Positions 1-7,136 of a stretch of 64,000 nt of DNA are shown one piece after another (the stretch's first letter is position 1; each line of letters begins with the position of its first letter). Below the pieces are notes generated by a model that did no database searches, had not been told where the DNA came from, and worked only from the letters and a program-made list of their open reading frames with translations. The position numbers and the translations under genes were made by a program. The DNA comes from Lederbergia citrea (GTDB lineage: Bacteria > Bacillota > Bacilli > Bacillales > Bacillaceae_C): the NCBI RefSeq assembly GCF_018343525.1, contig NZ_JAGYPH010000002.1, positions 62,001 through 126,000 of the forward strand, in the 5' to 3' direction.

Positions 1-801
1 CAACGTGTGACGTTAAAAGATATTGGCAGTATTGAGATGATAGAAAAGTTTGCAAGGGAACAAGATGCGATTGTTACAAAGACTGAACTCAGCTCTCAAT
101 TTCGCTGTGATGGTTCTGATGGATATATCGCATGGCTGGATGATGTGCTAGAAATCCGGGAGACGGCAAACTCTGATTATCTAGGTATTAATTATGATTT
201 TCGTGTTTTTTCAGATCCTCTAGATCTACGCAATGAAATTGAGAAGTTAAACAAAGGTAAAAATAAATCAAGAGTTGTAGCTGGTTATTGCTGGGATTGG
301 AAAAAGGATGGGAAGAACGACCCCTCTTATAATGATATTGTCCTTCCGGAATACAATTTTGGCATGAGCTGGAACCTAGGAAACACAGCAACATGGGCAA
401 TCGATGAAAAATCCGTACAGCAGGCGGGATGTATTCATACATGCCAAGGACTAGAATTTGATTACGCAGGTGTCATTATAGGAGACGACCTTATTTATCG
501 AGATGGACAAGTTAAAACGGATCATTCAAAAAGAGCCAAGACAGACCAATCTTTAAGGGGTCTAAAGTCCATGTTAAAAGTAGAGCCAGAAAAGGCAGAA
601 AAGCTAGCGGATGAAATCATTCGGAACACGTATCGAACCTTAATGACCCGTGGACAAAAGGGTTGCTTTATTTATTGTACTGACAAGGGATTAGAAGAGT
701 ATTTTCAAGAAAGGATTAGTCGTGCATCCTATATTTATGCTGAAAATGAACTTTTCAAACCTGCAGTGGCTGAATTGAAAGAGGATTATGATGCTAGATA
801 A
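1..801 (+). CDS. DUF2075 / schlafen group 3 helicase-like protein, 3' part
   Basis: The frame is open from base 1, so the gene starts before the window; the GTG at base 7 has no ribosome site and is internal. The visible 266 residues match the C-terminal half of DUF2075 proteins, P-loop ATPases related to superfamily 1 helicases. HTCQGLEFDYAGVIIG (about residues 143-158 of the fragment) resembles the SF1 motif III-V region, and NTYRTLMTRGQKGCFIYC near residues 210-227 resembles motif VI with its arginine. The Walker A and B motifs must lie upstream. In other genomes such genes often carry an N-terminal GIY-YIG or nuclease-like module and occur near defence or restriction loci, but none of that can be seen here. 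The family call is good; the physiological role is unknown. Confidence 0.8.
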   Translation, partial: QRVTLKDIGSIEMIEKFAREQDAIVTKTELSSQFRCDGSDGYIAWLDDVLEIRETANSDYLGINYDFRVFSDPLDLRNEIEKLNKGKNKSRVVAGYCWDWKKDGKNDPSYNDIVLPEYNFGMSWNLGNTATWAIDEKSVQQAGCIHTCQGLEFDYAGVIIGDDLIYRDGQVKTDHSKRAKTDQSLRGLKSMLKVEPEKAEKLADEIIRNTYRTLMTRGQKGCFIYCTDKGLEEYFQERISRASYIYAENELFKPAVAELKEDYDAR

Positions 802-893
802 CATGAAGTAATTCTCTTAACTATTTGTCAAGAAACTAGAGTGTTCGCAAATTTTGTTTTAAGATTAGGTTCTAGGGGATTAGGGGCATTAAA

Positions 894-1094
894 ATGAATA
901 AAGAATTGAATAATGCTCAACTTCTTTTTGATACTGGTGAAATGAGCAGAAAGCTAGAAAGATCCAGCCGAATTTAAACGATATTCTAAAAGATTTTATC
1001 CAAGAGTATAAGCTTGGGTGATACTCAAACAATTATAGAAAGTCTAGCGATATTAATAAGTGTACCCTTTGTAAAAGACATAAAAAAAGCCTAG
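894..1094 (+). pseudogene. Small degraded ORF downstream of the helicase-like gene
   Basis: An ATG at 894 opens 27 codons (MNKELNNAQLLFDTGEMSRK...). Two further coding-looking stretches follow in other frames, one ending in FIQEYKLG and one reading DTQTIIESLAILISVPFVKD before a TAG at 1092-1094. Joined with two frameshifts, they give a protein of about 65 residues. I do not recognise the family. No strong ribosome site precedes the ATG. It is probably a small gene that once followed the helicase gene and has decayed; the terminator just after it supports a former transcript end. Confidence 0.35.
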
Positions 1095-1103
1095 GCATCT
1101 TCA

Positions 1104-1146
1104 AGAAGATGATCTCTGTATTGTAGAGGGTTCATCTTTTTTTATT
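1104..1146 (+). terminator. Intrinsic terminator
   Basis: AAGATGA and TCATCTT pair with an inner TCTCT/AGAG helix, followed by a T-rich run (TTTTTTTATTT). It ends transcription from the helicase-like gene before the LacI promoter. Confidence 0.75.
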
Positions 1147-1164
1147 TAAAAATTTAAAATAGTG

Positions 1165-1192
1165 TTGCAAGTTAAAAATAATAATGTACAAT
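1165..1192 (+). promoter_or_regulatory. Sigma-A promoter of the LacI regulator
   Basis: TTGCAA (1165-1170) and TACAAT (1187-1192) are separated by 16 bases, and a TG directly precedes the -10 box. The start of transcription would fall at or in the operator at 1199-1212. Confidence 0.6.
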
Positions 1193-1198
1193 AGAAAA

Positions 1199-1212
1199 TG
1201 TAATCGATTACA
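1199..1212 (+). promoter_or_regulatory. LacI-family operator, autoregulatory; also fits a cre site
   Basis: TGTAATCGATTACA is a perfect 14-base palindrome centred on CG, the usual design of LacI/GalR operators. It lies just after the -10 box and 17 bases before the regulator's start codon. It also fits the CcpA cre consensus TGWAANCGNTNWCA at every position, so CcpA control is possible. A near copy lies before the transporter genes (2236-2249). Confidence 0.65.
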
Positions 1213-1229
1213 AGATGGCGGTGATTCCA

Positions 1230-2240
1230 GTGGCTAAGATAATTGATGTAGCAAAACATGCGAATGTTTCTACCGCAACCGTGTCCAGAGTATTAAGGAA
1301 TCCTCATGCTGTTAAAGAAGTGACCCGAAATAGAGTGCTAAAAAGCATTGAAGAATTAAACTATCAACCGAACATTTTAGCCAGGCAGTTAAGAAGAAAT
1401 AAAACAAATACCATTTTAGTGGTAGTCCCTAATATCCTCAATACTGTCTTTTCTCATATTGTCAGTGGGATTGAATACACTGCAAGTCAAAACAACTATC
1501 GAGTGATTTTTGGGAATACAGGTAAAGTTGTCGCGAAAGAGTATGATTATTTAAATGTTCTCAAACAAAGACAGGTTGACGGAATGATCTTACTAACATG
1601 CGAAATAGATATCGTTACTTTAAATCAGATTGCAAGCGAATATTCTGTAGTAATGGTAAATGAATTTTATGAAAATCTTAATATGCCGATAGTTTCCATT
1701 GATAATAGAGAGAGTGGTAGAATGGCCACTGAACATTTAATCAAATTAGGACACAAAAAAATTGCCCATATTTCTGGTCCTATTACTCATTATCAAGCGA
1801 GGGAGCGTTTTTCTGGCTATAAAAAAGCACTTACTCAAGAAGGATTAGAACTGAATAATGAATTAATCGTAGAAGGAAAATATACATTGGAATCAGGCTA
1901 TGAAAATATGATGAAAATATTAATTCCCAAAAAAGACTTTACAGCTCTATTTGCAGCAAATGATGCAATGGCAATCGGCGCAATGAAAGCTGCCAAGAAA
2001 TTAGGTTATAAAATTCCTAGAGACCTAGCCATAGTTGGATTTGATAATATAAAAATGGCATCTATTTTTGAACCAGAACTCACTACACTTGCACAACCTA
2101 TGAATGAATTAGGGCATAAATCCATGGAATTACTACTTGAAAGTATGGAAAATAAGCAAGTTGAGAAAAAAAGGGTCGTGTTGAAAACAGAGCTCATAAT
2201 TAGAAAATCATGTGGGAGTTTTCTTCGGTCAAAAATGTAA
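1230..2240 (+). CDS. LacI family transcriptional regulator
   Basis: This is a 336-residue repressor of the LacI/GalR family. The helix-turn-helix is at residues 4-23 (DVAKHANVSTATVSRVL) with the hinge helix near 45-58 (LARQLRR), followed by a periplasmic-binding-protein-like effector domain (FAANDAMAIGAMKAAKKLG, VGFDNI). I chose the GTG at 1230 because GGCGGTGAT sits 4-8 bases before it and homologues begin MAKI-DVA; an in-frame ATG at 1215 would start inside its own ribosome site. It faces the ABC transporter genes that follow, and operator-like palindromes precede both itself and them. It most likely represses that transporter until its sugar, not identifiable here, is present. Confidence 0.9.
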   Translation: MAKIIDVAKHANVSTATVSRVLRNPHAVKEVTRNRVLKSIEELNYQPNILARQLRRNKTNTILVVVPNILNTVFSHIVSGIEYTASQNNYRVIFGNTGKVVAKEYDYLNVLKQRQVDGMILLTCEIDIVTLNQIASEYSVVMVNEFYENLNMPIVSIDNRESGRMATEHLIKLGHKKIAHISGPITHYQARERFSGYKKALTQEGLELNNELIVEGKYTLESGYENMMKILIPKKDFTALFAANDAMAIGAMKAAKKLGYKIPRDLAIVGFDNIKMASIFEPELTTLAQPMNELGHKSMELLLESMENKQVEKKRVVLKTELIIRKSCGSFLRSKM

Positions 2241-2280
2241 AGGATTACATTTTGTTAAAAACTTGGATGATTGGTATTTA
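2236..2280 (+). promoter_or_regulatory. Second LacI-type operator and possible promoter of the sugar ABC operon
   Basis: TGTAAAGGATTACA (2236-2249) differs from the regulator's own operator only in the central bases and overlaps the regulator's stop codon. TTGTTA (2252-2257) and TATTTA (2275-2280), 17 bases apart, are a weak sigma-A candidate. An imperfect inverted repeat, TTCCAA-N8-TTGGAA, follows at 2300-2319. Confidence 0.5.
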
Positions 2281-2368
2281 TAAATCACTAGTTTACATAT
2301 TCCAAAATTAAAATTGGAACCACTTACTTTATATAATCAAATATTACTTTATAAAAGGAGGCGTCAAC

Positions 2369-3676
2369 ATGAAAAGATTGTTAATTGGTTTCACACTGAT
2401 ATTTTTATTTTCATTAACCATAAGTGGTTGTGCTCCGGGAGGTGGCGGTTCTTCCCCTAGCTCAAAAAATTCAAGTTCTTCTAATAACAGTTCTGGTAAA
2501 CAAACTTTAGAGTTTTGGTATATTGATCCAGGTGAAAAAGAAGCTGTCTATTTAGATGCTGTGAAAAGATTTGAAGAAAAACATCCAGATGTGGAGGTAA
2601 AAGCTTTACGAACCCCTAATGATGCATACAAGCAAAAACTAGTTGTAGCGATGTCAGGTGGTAATCCTCCAGATGTCTTCCATAGTTGGGGTGGCGGATG
2701 GTTAAAAGAATTTGTCGATCAAGGTAAAGTCCTAGATATAACAGAAAGTGTAGAAAATAACCATTTCAACGAACTTGCTTTAGATAATGGAACATTTGAT
2801 GGCAAAGTGTATGGTTTACCATTAGGAATTTCACTGGATCTTGTTTTTTATAATAAAGATATTTTTAAAAAATATAATTTAACTCCTCCTGAAACATATG
2901 ATGAATGGGTCAAAATCATCAAAGTGTTAAAACAAAATAATGTCATTCCAATCGCTTTAACCAATCAGACAAAATGGCCGGGTGCCTATTATTTAATGAA
3001 TTTTGCCTCTCGTATTGGTGGACCGGATTTATTTAAAGAAGCTTTCACCCGCACAGGTAGAGGATTTAATGATGAAGCATATGTAGAGGCGGGAAGGTAT
3101 ATTCAGGAATTGGTAGAAATGGATGCATTTAACCCAGGATTTAATGGGGTTCCATATGATGAGGGGCAAGGAAGACAACTCTTATATTCAGAGCAAGCTG
3201 CTATGATGGATATGTCGATATCATTGATAAACAACGCAAGAGAAGAAGCACCAGACTTTGAAAAAAAGCTAGATTTCTTTGTATTTCCTAAGGTTGAAGG
3301 AGGAAAGGGAGATCTAAGTCATTTAGGTGCATCTACTGCTCCAGTATGGTCGATATCATCTAACAGCAAACAGCAAGAACTAGCAACAGAGCTGATAAAA
3401 GAATTAACAAGTGCTGAAACTGCAGCTGCATATACAAATAGGACAGGCTCATTATCTGCTATTCAAAATATTGAACCGGAAGATGACTTTATCAAAAGAA
3501 TTTATACGATTGCCCAAGAAGCTTCGCACTTACAAATGCCTTATGACCAAACTTTACCCGCTGAGTTAGCAGAATTGCATAAAGATACAACCCAAGCTCT
3601 ATTTGGACTATCTATGACTCCTGAGGAAGCAGCTGAAAAGATGGAAAATGAAGCAAAAGTTAACTTGGATGAATAA
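2369..3676 (+). CDS. Sugar ABC transporter substrate-binding lipoprotein
   Basis: This 435-residue protein is an extracellular solute-binding protein of family 1 (UgpB/MalE type). It has a lipoprotein signal peptide, with the lipobox ISGC placing the lipidated cysteine at residue 21, followed by a Gly/Ser-rich linker to about residue 46. The mature part begins LEFWYIDPGEKEAVYLDAV and shows the usual class pattern (GGNPPDVFHSWGGGW, YGLPLGISLDLVFYNKDIF). AAAGGAGGCG precedes the ATG. It is the first gene of a binding protein-permease-permease operon. It should capture a sugar or oligosaccharide at the outer face of the membrane; the substrate cannot be told from sequence. Confidence 0.92.
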   Translation: MKRLLIGFTLIFLFSLTISGCAPGGGGSSPSSKNSSSSNNSSGKQTLEFWYIDPGEKEAVYLDAVKRFEEKHPDVEVKALRTPNDAYKQKLVVAMSGGNPPDVFHSWGGGWLKEFVDQGKVLDITESVENNHFNELALDNGTFDGKVYGLPLGISLDLVFYNKDIFKKYNLTPPETYDEWVKIIKVLKQNNVIPIALTNQTKWPGAYYLMNFASRIGGPDLFKEAFTRTGRGFNDEAYVEAGRYIQELVEMDAFNPGFNGVPYDEGQGRQLLYSEQAAMMDMSISLINNAREEAPDFEKKLDFFVFPKVEGGKGDLSHLGASTAPVWSISSNSKQQELATELIKELTSAETAAAYTNRTGSLSAIQNIEPEDDFIKRIYTIAQEASHLQMPYDQTLPAELAELHKDTTQALFGLSMTPEEAAEKMENEAKVNLDE

Positions 3677-3686
3677 TTTTTTATGC

Positions 3687-3710
3687 GGGGGGGGCCTTTC
3701 CCCCTTAATT
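3687..3710 (+). terminator. G/C hairpin between binding-protein and permease genes
   Basis: A run of eight G pairs with a run of five C around CCTTT and is followed by TTAATTTATTT. In binding-protein operons such hairpins usually act as leaky terminators or mRNA stabilisers, keeping the binding protein in excess over the permeases. Confidence 0.5.
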
Positions 3711-3732
3711 TATTTCAAAGGGGGAAACTTTA

Positions 3733-4677
3733 ATGGAACATTTAAGTGTTAATAACGCAACTATTGTAACGAGTAAATCAACAAAGAAAAAAGCAAAAAA
3801 AATGATGGATATATTAACAATTACCTTGTTTGTTTCCCCGGCATTAATTATTTATGGATTGTATGTTATTTATCCTATTTTAGCGACATTCAATTATAGC
3901 CTCTTTGATTGGCGAGGAGGAAATGAGAGTACATATGTAGGTTTACAAAATTACGTAAAACTTTTTCAAGACCCCATCTTTTGGTCATCTTTAATAAATA
4001 ATATTTGGGTGACATTAACTTCGGTCTTTTTGCAAATTCCTATTGGTCTCATTATGGCCTTAATGTTATTTGCCCCTATTAGGGGAATAAGGTTTATGAG
4101 TAGTGTTTATTTTTTCCCTTATTTAATGTCTACAGTGGCAATTGGGCTATTGTGGGTTTATATGTACGATCCTATTAATGGGTCTATTAATCAATTATTA
4201 AATTTATTGGGGATTGAAAATATTGCATGGCTAAGCGATAAAAATACTGCGATGATTGCTATATTATTTGTAATTGTATGGAATTTTGCCCCGTTTTATA
4301 TGATATTATTTCGAGCCGCTATTGTCGGCATTCCAGAGGAATTATACGAAGCTGCAGAAATTGATGGTGCTAACCCACTCCTTAGATTTTTCCATATTAC
4401 ATTACCTCTATTGATGCCAACAATTGTCACATCCTCTATATTAGCAATTGTAGGCTCATTGAAAGCATTCGATCTATTTTATGTCATGACCGGTGGTGGC
4501 CCCAACCATGCAACTGAATTGATGGGAACCTATATGTATAAGCAAGCATTCATTAATTTTAATATGGGATATGCAAGTTCGATTGCATTTGTTATGTTTT
4601 TGATCGCATTAATCGTAACAATCATCATTCAAATGCTAGATTTTTATAGACAGAAAAAAGGAGGTCTAACTCCATGA
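3733..4677 (+). CDS. Sugar ABC transporter permease (MalF/UgpA type)
   Basis: This 314-residue inner-membrane permease has a basic cytosolic N-terminus and about six hydrophobic helices (first near residues 28-50). The EAA loop that docks the ATPase reads EAAEIDGANPLLRFFHITLP near residues 213-232. AAAGGGGGAA precedes the ATG. It pairs with the next gene, which it overlaps by four bases (ATGA), so the two are translationally coupled. No ATP-binding subunit is encoded in this operon, so a shared MsmX/UgpC-type ATPase from elsewhere is expected to drive it. Confidence 0.92.
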   Translation: MEHLSVNNATIVTSKSTKKKAKKMMDILTITLFVSPALIIYGLYVIYPILATFNYSLFDWRGGNESTYVGLQNYVKLFQDPIFWSSLINNIWVTLTSVFLQIPIGLIMALMLFAPIRGIRFMSSVYFFPYLMSTVAIGLLWVYMYDPINGSINQLLNLLGIENIAWLSDKNTAMIAILFVIVWNFAPFYMILFRAAIVGIPEELYEAAEIDGANPLLRFFHITLPLLMPTIVTSSILAIVGSLKAFDLFYVMTGGGPNHATELMGTYMYKQAFINFNMGYASSIAFVMFLIALIVTIIIQMLDFYRQKKGGLTP

Positions 4678-5492
4678 GAATATTTCGAAAAGGATCGCTT
4701 TATCTTTTTGCCCTTTTTCTATTATCAGTGTTAGGATATCCTTTTTTGTATATGATCTCAACAGCATTGAAATCACAACGTGACTTCTTTGAAAAACCTT
4801 TCTCAATGTTTACCTCTTTTAAGCTTGGTAATTTTATTGATGTTTTTAAAATGGGTTTAACAAATTATTTTGTAAATAGTATTATCGTGACTGTAGTATC
4901 TGTTGGGACAGTAGTATTAATAGCTTCATTAGCAAGCTATCCTCTCAGTAGAATGAATTTTAAATTTAATCGAGTATTGTTTCTATTATTTATCTCTGGA
5001 ATGATGTTACCGATCCATGCAACATTAATTCCTATATTTAAATTATCAGAAAGTATGGGAATCTATGATACTTTACTTGCTTTAATAGGACCTTATATCG
5101 CTTTTAGTCTACCAATTTCCATATTTATATTGACTCAATTTATGAGAGATATACCAAAATCATTGGAAGAAGCAGCTAAAATAGATGGGTGTAACCATTT
5201 AGGGATATTTAGGCACGTAATTATGCCAATGTTAACACCAGCTTTAACGGCGGTCATTATTTATAACGCAATATCGTTATGGAATGAATTTGTATTTGCC
5301 CTTGTTCTAATCACTAGTCCAGAAAGCATGACTCTACCTCTTGGTTTACAAGCATTTAAAGGAGAATTTTCGGTCAATGTTCCCGGACTAATGGCAGCTC
5401 TAACATTAGCTAGCCTTCCCTTATTGGTTATCTATATATTTTCACAAGAAAAGGTTGTTAAAGGACTTACAGGTGGTGCTGTTAAGGGGTAA
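4674..5492 (+). CDS. Sugar ABC transporter permease (MalG/UgpE type)
   Basis: This 272-residue second permease of the operon has a typical MalG-like start (helix at about residues 8-28, then STALKSQRDFFEKP). The EAA loop, EEAAKIDGCNHLGIFRHVIMP, lies near residues 162-182, and the protein ends QEKVVKGLTGGAVKG as in this family. The start codon overlaps the stop of the preceding permease. It is the last gene of the operon, with a strong terminator downstream. The substrate is presumably the same sugar recognised by the upstream lipoprotein. Confidence 0.92.
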   Translation: MRIFRKGSLYLFALFLLSVLGYPFLYMISTALKSQRDFFEKPFSMFTSFKLGNFIDVFKMGLTNYFVNSIIVTVVSVGTVVLIASLASYPLSRMNFKFNRVLFLLFISGMMLPIHATLIPIFKLSESMGIYDTLLALIGPYIAFSLPISIFILTQFMRDIPKSLEEAAKIDGCNHLGIFRHVIMPMLTPALTAVIIYNAISLWNEFVFALVLITSPESMTLPLGLQAFKGEFSVNVPGLMAALTLASLPLLVIYIFSQEKVVKGLTGGAVKG

Positions 5493-5577
5493 TATAGCTT
5501 TGTGTCCGAAAGAGAAAACTTTTTAATCGCAAGCCTGTAATAATGGAGTGTAAGTTGCAAAAAATAATTAAGAATAG

Positions 5578-5622
5578 AAGCCTTTAGACTTTAGTCAATA
5601 GTTTAAAGGCTTTTGGCTTTTA
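5578..5622 (+). terminator. Terminator of the sugar ABC operon
   Basis: AAGCCTTTA (5578-5586) pairs with TAAAGGCTT (5604-5612) and a T-rich stretch follows. It lies 86 bases after the last permease stop. Confidence 0.75.
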
Positions 5623-5668
5623 TAGTTTATTATTAATCTTCCGATGATAGAAGGGTTTTATTAAATAT

Positions 5669-5720
5669 CTCATTTAGAAGCAATCACGGTGAACCTTACC
5701 ATAAATAGAAGCAGTTTTTT
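5669..5720 (+). repeat. Dispersed terminator-like repeat, copy A
   Basis: The copy reads TCATTTAGAAGCAATCACGG then TGAACCTTACCATAAATAG and ends in GCAGTTTTTTT. The family core is TTAGATGCRTCACGG-TGAACCGTATCATAAGTAA, seen ten times in this window, always in this orientation. The short hairpin at the centre (ACGG/CCGT in better copies) and the terminal T-run suggest a structured, terminator-like unit. Confidence 0.65.
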
Positions 5721-5732
5721 TCATAAAATAAA

Positions 5733-5791
5733 TGCTTGTCACCACCCGCTATTTGTCGATACCCTCGACATTATTCGGGGAGTGACAGGCA
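5733..5791. repeat. Palindromic repeat with TGCCTGTCAC arms
   Basis: TGCTTGTCACCACCCG at the left pairs with CGGGGAGTGACAGGCA at the right, and in the middle TGTCGA-TACCC-TCGACA forms a perfect inner hairpin. Elements with TGCCTGTCAC ends are, from memory, common in Bacillaceae intergenic regions and are likely non-autonomous REP/MITE-type units. Only this copy was seen here. Confidence 0.6.
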
Positions 5792-5852
5792 CTGTTTTAT
5801 CAATGGAACGAAATTTTAGGTGCGTGAACACTTGTCAGGGAGTTATGGTTCT

Positions 5853-6485
5853 TTAACCGGCTGATTTCTGCCTGGACGCCAAACTTTTGCCGACTGAACC
5901 GAGTGCTAGTGCAATTGAAATGGCGAACAACAAGTTGACAATGGCAAAGGACGTTCCGTCATGGAAAGCGACCTGCGCGACATCGAGAAGAGCCGAAACG
6001 ATAATCAGCACGCCTACAAATGTTGGATATACTTTTGCCCGAATAACCGCGCTTCCTAGAAGAATGAACCCGATGAGGCAAAGCAGCATTCCGCCGAGCG
6101 GAAAAATTGCAAAGTTCGAATTGTAGATTGGGTCGATAACCTCCGGCGCCTGTTTCGCCAGTAGAGGAATAACTGAAACGAAGAAAGCAATCGTTGCCAT
6201 TTTTAAAAAGATACCAACTAGATAAAGAAACAAACCAATTAGCCCCATTTTACCCCCACGTTCTCCCGATAGACGCAAATACATCGCAGGGAGCCCGATT
6301 AGAAGCAGCATGAATATAATGAAGCACAAACTGTAAAAGGTTACCCACTGTGGGCTTTGAAGTTCACTCATTGGGGCATTGAGGCTGGTGTCAACGAGAA
6401 ATGGCCAAATTGATGCAACAAGGTTTAGTCCAACACTTAACAATAATATAATGCCGGAAAAACGATACAGACTTGCATTTGACAT
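5853..6485 (-). CDS. Membrane protein of unknown function
   Basis: This 210-residue protein has six or seven strongly hydrophobic segments (near residues 8-30, 48-68, 80-102, 125-145, 152-172 and 180-198) and short loops. I start it at the ATG whose codons read MSNASLYRFSG, because GGGGGG lies 6-7 bases before it; an upstream in-frame ATG would begin within that ribosome site. No family motif is recognised with certainty; it resembles small DUF4386-like integral membrane proteins in layout. It stands alone, convergent with the sugar ABC operon. Confidence 0.7.
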   Translation of the reverse strand: MSNASLYRFSGIILLLSVGLNLVASIWPFLVDTSLNAPMSELQSPQWVTFYSLCFIIFMLLLIGLPAMYLRLSGERGGKMGLIGLFLYLVGIFLKMATIAFFVSVIPLLAKQAPEVIDPIYNSNFAIFPLGGMLLCLIGFILLGSAVIRAKVYPTFVGVLIIVSALLDVAQVAFHDGTSFAIVNLLFAISIALALGSVGKSLASRQKSAG

Positions 6486-6867
6486 TGGTTTTCCCCCCAT
6501 TATTATCATTAGTTTAAATATTCTTTAAGCCTTTGATACTGGGTCCGTAGCTCTATTAAATTGTATTCAAACCCGCCAGGATTTATGAAACTCCCGAATA
6601 ATATCCAAGGAGGAATGAGGGGCATAATTCTGCTTTGTTGCACAAAGGTGACTTACTGGACACTGATGTTATGGGAGACCCTCGGCTTCGGATCACTTTA
6701 TATTTTACTTATCGATGCAGCCCAGTTTTTTAATGGGGAAAAATTGTACTTGCAGTAGCATTTCCATCAATTGAAGCAAAGCTTAATTCGGGGGAAAATG
6801 GCTCAAAGTATTAATCGGCGACTTGTATGAAATTAACATGGGATGATATGGTGAAGAACTGTCCCTT

Positions 6868-6910
6868 AAACGGGTGCTGTGAACTGTATCATAAATAGAG
6901 ACAGTTTTAT
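6868..6910 (+). repeat. Dispersed terminator-like repeat, copy B
   Basis: The copy reads GGGTGCTGTGAACTGTATCA then TAAATAGAGACAGTTTTAT. It shares the core TGAACYGTATCATAA with the other copies and ends in the same CAGTTTT as copy A. It lacks the TCATTTAGATGC left arm. Confidence 0.6.
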
Positions 6911-6920
6911 AATATAGAAA

Positions 6921-6956
6921 AATGGATGTCCAAAAGCTTTTTTGGCATCCATTTTT
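6921..6956. terminator. Bidirectional hairpin terminator
   Basis: AATGGATG-T-CCAAAAG pairs with CTTTTTTGG-C-ATCCATT, with A-rich sequence before and TTTTT after. It could end transcripts from either side, including leftover reading from the RCC1 gene on the minus strand. Confidence 0.6.
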
Positions 6957-7136
6957 CTAGGGAGCTTTGGAGGTAGTGTACAAAAGTTAAATATGAACAA
7001 TTATCCATCATGCCCATATGTTTAAACTGACCTTTTGTGGGTAATTTGGGAATGGAAAACCTTAACAAATAGAATGACTACACAATAGGTACGAATATTG
7101 GAGGATATGGTCCGAATCTTCCTCTTGGTGCCTCTC

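Larger units (their letters stand above)
6486..7136. other. Intergenic region without a clear gene
   Basis: An open frame of 65 codons at 6561-6758 lacks a ribosome site and has no recognisable family; a second short frame reads KIVLAVAFPSIEAKLNSGEN at about 6740-6798 and may be debris of the same lost gene. The right half holds repeat copy B and a hairpin. I see no promoter I would defend. Confidence 0.4.

Noticed and set aside
1215..1229. ATG at 1215 as start of the first LacI regulator
   Set aside because: It lies just after the operator with no ribosome site, whereas the GTG at 1230 has GGCGGTGAT correctly placed and gives the conserved N-terminus.
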